This document shows, one piece after another, positions 58,836 to 64,000 of a stretch of 64,000 nt of DNA (position 1 is its first letter; every line of letters begins with the position of its first letter). The translations under genes and the position numbers were made by a program. The stretch is from positions 192,861-256,860 of the forward strand of contig QKYT01000060.1 in NCBI GenBank assembly GCA_003550305.1, in the 5' to 3' direction. Under the pieces are notes generated by a model. It saw only the letters and a list, made by a program, of their open reading frames with translations, had not been told where the DNA came from and did not search any database. Source of the DNA: Glomus cerebriforme. Its lineage: Eukaryota; Glomeromycota; Glomeromycetes; Glomerales; Glomeraceae.

Positions 58836-60226
58836 ATGTCCAAAATTCCTGCTGTCCTGAATGGTATTTAAGATATTTATAATTAATATAATTAATATTT
58901 ATTTGAGAAATAAAATATTTTTTTTTCGGTTTAAAAAAATTTTTTTTTTGATTGATTTGTTTTGTTCTTAAATAGCTACGGATGAGGATATTCAACTCCT
59001 CCTTTCGGCAACTTGCCATCTCGGTGCCAAGAACTTAAATGTTCAAATGACCCCTTATGTTTTTAAACGTCGTGCTGATGGTAAGCCTTTTAAATAAAAG
59101 AAAAAAAAAAGTGATATCTATCTAAAATTGATCTTATTAATTTCACCTAAAAATTTTTTCATAAGGCGTTCATATTATTAATATTGGGAAAACATGGGAA
59201 AAATTAATTTTCGCTGCCCGTATTATTTGTGCTATTGAAAATCCGGCTGATGTAGTTGTAATTTCAGCACGTCCATACGGTCAAAGAGCTGTATTAAAGT
59301 ACGCATCGTATACAGGAGCGCAACCTATAGCAGGAAGGTTCACCCCCGGTACATTTACCAATTACATTACAAGATCATTTAAAGAACCAAGGTTGATTAT
59401 CGTAACAGATCCAAGAACAGATCATCAGGCCATAAAAGAAGCATCATATGTTAATATTCCAGTGATCGCATTAGCAGATACGGATTCGCCATTAAGATTT
59501 ATTGATGTAGCGATTCCAACAAATAATAAGGCAAAACATTCTATTGGATTAATCTATTGGTTGTTAGCGAGAGAAGTATTAAGACTTAAAGCTAAAATTC
59601 CACGTGAGACACCTTGGGATGTTATGGTTGATATGTTCTTTTACAGAGATCCTGAAGAAGCTGAAAAAGAAGGTGAAGCAGCTGTCACCGATAAAGCACC
59701 CTTTAGTACTTTTGAACCTTCTAATACTAATTGGGAAACTAACGAACCTGCATCGGATTGGGAAGCTACAGGTATAAATCCTTCTATACCTGTTGCTACT
59801 TCTAAACCTAGTAATGTACCTTCTAGTTGGGATACTCCTGGTGAAGAACCTAGTAGTTGGGATAATAGTGGTACAGGTGAAACTACCACTGCCACCAAAC
59901 CATCCGGTTGGGATGAAGATAACACAACTAGTACCTGGGATACCGGTACTGGTGCTGGTGCTGGTGCTGGTGCTGGTGCTGGTGGTTGGGATGAAACTCC
60001 TGTCGCATCATCGCAACAACCATCTCAACCATCTTCTACTCCTGGTGGTTGGGGTAATGTTGGTAATGTTGAAACTCCTGTCGCACCATCTTCTACTCCT
60101 GCTGGTGGTTGGGATGAAACTCCTGTTGCACAAACTACATTTGGTGGTGAGGATTTTACTACTAATACTACTGGTAGTGGTAATTGGGCCGATGAACCCG
60201 CTGATAATAATAATAGCGGTTGGTAA
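58836..60226 (+). CDS. RPS0: 40S ribosomal protein S0/SA (uS2) with long W-rich tail
   Basis: uS2 sits at the head-body junction of the 40S subunit and is needed for late 18S rRNA processing. Three exons (58836-58863, 58976-59080, 59166-60226) give 397 residues. The first 205 or so match the family closely: [73 protein letters not shown] and [16 protein letters not shown]. Beyond about residue 220 lies a low-complexity tail with around a dozen Trp-centred motifs (NWETNE, SDWEAT, SSWDTPG, SGWDEDN, GGWDETP, GNWADEP) and an alternating Gly-Ala run. Animal RPSA has a shorter tail with similar EW/DW motifs; this tail is expanded. Translation ends NNNSGW. Confidence 0.95.
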
Positions 60227-60744
60227 ATCACTTTAAAATAAAAGGGAGAAAATGATAAGATTATAATAAGTATCAGATAGTTTTAACGTGTTGAGTGCAT
60301 TGTTTATTTTATATTTTTATTATTGTTGTTTTTCTTTAATGATTGAAAGGTTTTTTTCTTATTAAAATTAAACTTTTTTTTTTTTTTAAAAAAAAAAAGA
60401 TTATTTAAATATGATTAGAAATTTACCATTGATAATAAATAAATAAAACATTATATACATTGCGTACATAAAAAAAAAATGGAAAAGTATGTGTCAAATC
60501 CTTTAATATATATAATTATTTTTTTAAAAAAAGGAAAAGAAAAAATCAAAATGCTATGTATCCTAAACTTAACCCTAAAAAGCAAATCAAAATTTTTTTT
60601 AGCAATAAAGAAAAAAAATAAATAGCAATTATTTAAATTAGGCTAAGTGGATTATTAATAAATTTCTAAATTTCAAACTTTTCTCAACATAACTCAAGCA
60701 AAGATTACCCACAATCAAATCACTTTGAATTAACTTAACATTCA
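60227..60744. other. Convergent spacer, RPSA / SPF45
   Basis: 3' flanks of two convergent genes, with poly-T/poly-A tracts (60370-60400) and AATAAA words. No coding content is seen. Confidence 0.5.
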
Positions 60745-63208
60745 TTAATTAGAATTTTCTTTCTGTTTGGATCTTTGTAATTCTGCTTGAGACGGAGCTA
60801 AATCCAATCTATCAAACCTTTGCTCATCAAAAAATTGAGCAGAAACTTGTCTTCCACCAAAAAATCTACCATTTAAATCTTTTTTTGCTCTGATTGCTGC
60901 TACAATATCTTCAAATTTTACAAATATTCGTACTGCTTCTTCATCCGGTAATTGTCTATGTGGTACCTATAACCAAATAAAATGAAATATTTAAAATTTA
61001 AAATATTTATAATAATAATTATAAGGAAACATCAATAAAGTTATATTTACCTCATAAATAAGACATCTTTCAACTGTTCCATATTTTTCATTACATTCAT
61101 CAGCTGTTTCTTCTTGAAGTGTGTCGTCAACTTCACCAGGTCCAACCTAAAATAATAATAATCAAAATTTTCCTTTAGGAAAATTTAAATATAAATAAAC
61201 GCAAATCATCAATTAATGATGATATATTACCATATTTGTTAGTAAGATTACCCTCGAGGGCAGCTCAGTATTTGGATGATGATTAGCAGTATTTTCACTT
61301 TCTCTTCCTTCAGATTTAACTAAAATAAGGAACAAGAATATTATATAATAATTATTTTTAAAATTTAGAATAAAAAAAAGATAATTTATACCTGGTGGGT
61401 TGTTATTAATAATAATCCCTGATCTGATATCAGTTTTTTGAACTGCTAATGGCTCGCAAATACCTTGCTCATTCCTACCCAATCCTATTTTATAGTCATA
61501 AAATTATTAATAAGCTAGAAATTAACATTATAATTTATTAGATTTTTTTACAATACCTTGACCTTCTTGCCATCCATATTTAGCCATCATTCTATGAGCA
61601 AAATCTTCTCCTGAACCCCCAGATGTGGATTTTTGTTCGGGTGATCTACAAAGTATCATCAATTAACAAAATTAAACTTTTGGCCAAAAAGAATCATATT
61701 TATATTTTTTTTATTATTTACTTTGGAGTTTCCTCAATAACACGATTGCTTAATCGAGCTCTTCGTAAAAAAGCTTCTTCACCAGTCATGTCCAAATCGA
61801 TTTTAGCAGGTGGAGAACGAGCGACAGGAGGGGTATGAGAAACAGGTGGAGTATTTTCTGTTTCGCTTGGTAGTGAATCTTCGTACAATAATGGTGGTGG
61901 AAAATAACCTATAATCCAAGGGAAAAAAAGGTTAAATTTCATATACATTCCAAAGTCAAACAAAATCTTTAAATTTACTTACGACGTGGGGAACGTCTAT
62001 CACGCTCAGGACTCATAGATCTTTGTCGTTTACGTTCTTCCTGACGACGATAAATTTCATCCTCCCTACGTCTCTTTTCTATTTCTTTGTACTCTTCATA
62101 ATCGTTTGGTCGAGTGGGATCATAATCATCTTCCAACGACAGTTGAGCTTGTTTTTTACCACCTTTATTCAATGATTTTTTCTATAATAAAAATAGAATG
62201 ATATACATGAGAAAAATGAGAAAAATAATATAATGGCAAGAGTATACTAAATAATACACCGAGAAAAAGATATTAACTTTATCAAAACCACGCTGATTTC
62301 TTTGAGTATTCAGAACGGATTTGAAATCGTTAACATCCTCCGAGAAAATAATTTGTTTTGGAGGGGAAGTAGTAGCAGAATTCGTAGCAATAGATAATCG
62401 ACTATCAATTGAAGAAGCCAAAGCTTGAGTAGGTGACGCATTATTTTGAATAGAAATAGAAGTCGAAAAAGTAGTAGTATTCGTCGAAGGTGTTAGGTTC
62501 GCTGTAACATTAGAAGTAGTAGAATTGGTAGTAGTAGTAGTAGTAGTAGAAGTAGCAGCGGTGGCAGTAGCGGAAGAACTTGAAGTAGTAGGATTCGGCA
62601 CCGAAGGACTGGTAGTTGTAGTAGCAGGGACCAGAGGAGAGGAAATTGTAACTCGTGAAGTAAGCCTAGGTTTTGATTGAACTACAGGTTTTCTCTGAAT
62701 TGTAGGCATAAAACGCAACGTTCCAGGAGTCCAGCCAGCTTGAATTTTCGACATATTGTATAAGGATAGTTTCGGGTAGTAAAACGTTGCGTTTTTGTTT
62801 GTTTCGATGATTTTGACGAAAGGTTATTTTAAAGGTGAGTGATTTTTTTTTAAAAAAACTTGGGATATTTATTTTAATTTTGACCATTACTATTGTAACA
62901 TACTACTTAAAAATTATCAAGTATAAAGTGAAAGTCTGAAAACAAGATCCAATTTTCAAATTATAATATAAAAGTTGCGGTATTTTATTTTGGGTTTGCC
63001 AGAATCTGCTTGTACCTGGGAGAGCAGATTTAGTCGGTTTCGAAATTGATGAAGCTGATGTTTCCGAGGTAGACGTGGACGACGTAGTAGTACTTGTGGT
63101 AGTGGTGTTAGCGTTGCTTGTGGATTGTTGTTTGGTAGTTTCCTCTTTTTCTCCGGAACCAGGTGGTGAAGAATGTGTTGGTGGTGGAAGATCGCCATAT
63201 AATGACAT
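60745..63208 (-). CDS. RBM17: Splicing factor SPF45/RBM17 (G-patch and UHM)
   Basis: SPF45 is a U2-associated factor that acts at 3' splice sites through a UHM-type RRM binding ULM peptides. Nine minus-strand exons (63016-63208, 62278-62738, 61983-62181, 61722-61908, 61557-61645, 61392-61484, 61231-61319, 61051-61146, 60745-60966) give 542 residues. Family features in order are the N terminus MSLYGDLPPPT, the motif DDYDPTRPNDYEEYKEIEKR, and MTGEEAFLRRARLS. The G-patch is HRMMAKYGWQEGQGLGRNEQ. The UHM runs from SRVILLTNMVGPGEVDD to DEEAVRIFVKFED and ends NGRFFGGRQVSAQFFD, with its key Arg-x-Phe as GRFFGG/QRFDR. A Ser/Thr-rich region (about 90-190) is longer than in animals. The exon 1/2 junction is the least certain. 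Confidence 0.92.
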
Positions 63209-63505
63209 TGCTTAATAGATTAAGGCTTTCTATAAACCTTGAGTATTTTTTATCGAATCTGCTAAAGAAAAAATAAATTAGAAAAAAAGGGTATATGTAA
63301 TATAATAATAAAGTGTGTTTAAGAAATGAGAGGTTTTTTTTTTTTTGATCGGCTACAGAATAAATACAAATTACATATCATGTGATCGTAATCGTGGCTA
63401 AGCATTTAGCGATATAATTTTTATTAAAATAAAAAAAAAAGTCATACACAAAAAAAAATAACTTTTTCTAAATACTATGGATAAATATTAAAAGTTTATG
63501 CAATA
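63209..63505. promoter_or_regulatory. SPF45 promoter / roadblock 3' flank
   Basis: Short spacer between two minus-strand genes. It must hold the SPF45 promoter and the end of the roadblock transcript. AT-rich; contains TCATGTGATCG near 63378 and long A/T tracts. No defined site is seen. Confidence 0.4.
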
Positions 63506-63977
63506 TTATTTCTTTTCAGGATTTTGTATAACAATAAGAAGATATTCCTTATCTTTAATTGACAAAGGAAAAAAAAACATTAATAAATAAATAAATAATA
63601 TCAATATGAACTAAACTTAAAATTTCTTTACCTGGTACAATCATAATTTCGTGTTTCTTAGTTCTAACACGCAAGAAAGATAGATCATTCTAAAAATATC
63701 AATTATTTTTAGCTAAACTAAAATAATTATAATCTAGAACGAAAGTTTCATTCAAATCTTACACTTTTATCTTAGAAAAACTTACAGTTTCGTCCATTTC
63801 TTTAACACAAGTAGTTGCGTGGTCTACAAGTTTAGTGATTAAATCCGAATATTTTTTATTCAGCGTAGGATCCAAATTGGATTTAATAGTTTGTCCATCT
63901 TCATTAACGATCAATACACCTTCTACGTATTTATTATTTGTAAGACGTTTAAAATGTTCTTCAACCTCGACTTCAGA
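63506..63977 (-). CDS. Dynein light chain roadblock (LC7/DYNLRB), 5' end missing
   Basis: Roadblock light chains dimerise on the dynein intermediate chain. Three exons are visible: 63786-63977, 63632-63689 and 63506-63552. They encode 98 residues without the start Met, and the whole protein is normally about 96-100. Family stretches are EVEEHFKRLTNNKYVEGVLI, VNEDGQTIKSNLDP, NDLSFLRVRTKKHEIMIVP and DKEYLLIVIQNP. The acceptor before the first visible exon begins the frame SEVEVEEHF in phase 0. The missing first exon may therefore be only a few bases including the ATG, beyond the window edge. The gene is partial because of the window boundary, not damage. Confidence 0.93.
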
Positions 63978-64000
63978 CTAAAAAAAAATGAAATTAAAAA

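Noticed and set aside
4426..63977. Dynein gene cluster (PAC1 and roadblock in one window)
   Set aside because: The two genes are 57 kb apart with many unrelated genes and repeats between them; co-location is most likely chance.

Overview
The window reads as nuclear DNA of a filamentous fungus. It is very AT-rich, its genes have many short GT-AG introns (about 60-300 nt), and eukaryotic housekeeping proteins lie among decayed transposons. Relics of an expanded Helitron-like family, fungal-type proteins (PAC1, BFR2, TIF6, OSCP, STN1) and the base composition make an arbuscular mycorrhizal fungus (Rhizophagus or a relative) my best guess. That is inference; nothing in the window proves it.

Layout. 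Left gene block (4.4-13.7 kb): PAC1/LIS1 dynein regulator, transketolase, a small coiled-coil gene, and BFR2/AATF for 18S rRNA maturation. Repeat-rich centre (14.5-45.7 kb): few credible genes and many non-autonomous DNA transposons, namely hAT-like elements with 8-bp target duplications, a TA-flanked mariner-like MITE, a CACTA-like palindrome, a pogo/Tigger element with a broken transposase, a Helitron relic and foldback elements. Right gene block (45.9-64 kb): STN1 (telomere CST complex), an F-box protein, ATP synthase OSCP, TIF6/eIF6, a tryptophan/glycine- and RGG-rich protein, ribosomal protein S0/RPSA with a long W-rich tail, the splicing factor SPF45/RBM17, and the 3' part of a dynein light chain roadblock gene. 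All multi-exon models were assembled by hand from splice sites, and the coding lengths of the complete ones are multiples of three.

The most unusual content is four tandem arrays in which every unit looks like a tiny exon (about 22-40 nt) plus a short intron. Each intron has a GTAAGT-like donor, a T-rich spacer, a CTAAC/TTAAC branch-point-like site, a pyrimidine tract and TAG. In array 1 the donor lies in a perfect inverted repeat, and in all arrays the branch-point-like site lies in the loop of a second one. Array 1 (16.1-18.2 kb, 16 exon-like blocks) lies inside a 4.15-kb terminal-inverted-repeat element. Array 2 (21.1-22.4 kb) is an inverted, more decayed relative. Array 3 (34.0-39.4 kb) is split by two later transposons. 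Array 4 (42.4-43.2 kb) has unrelated sequence but the same architecture and lies inside a hAT-like element with an intact 8-bp target duplication. This suggests splice-competent, introner-like transposon cargo, a hypothesis that RNA data could test.

Functional links are loose. PAC1 and roadblock both serve dynein, BFR2, TIF6 and RPSA serve ribosome assembly, and the rest are independent housekeeping genes. Two runs of N (14952-15854 and 34806-35037) mark assembly gaps, both at or inside repeat arrays.
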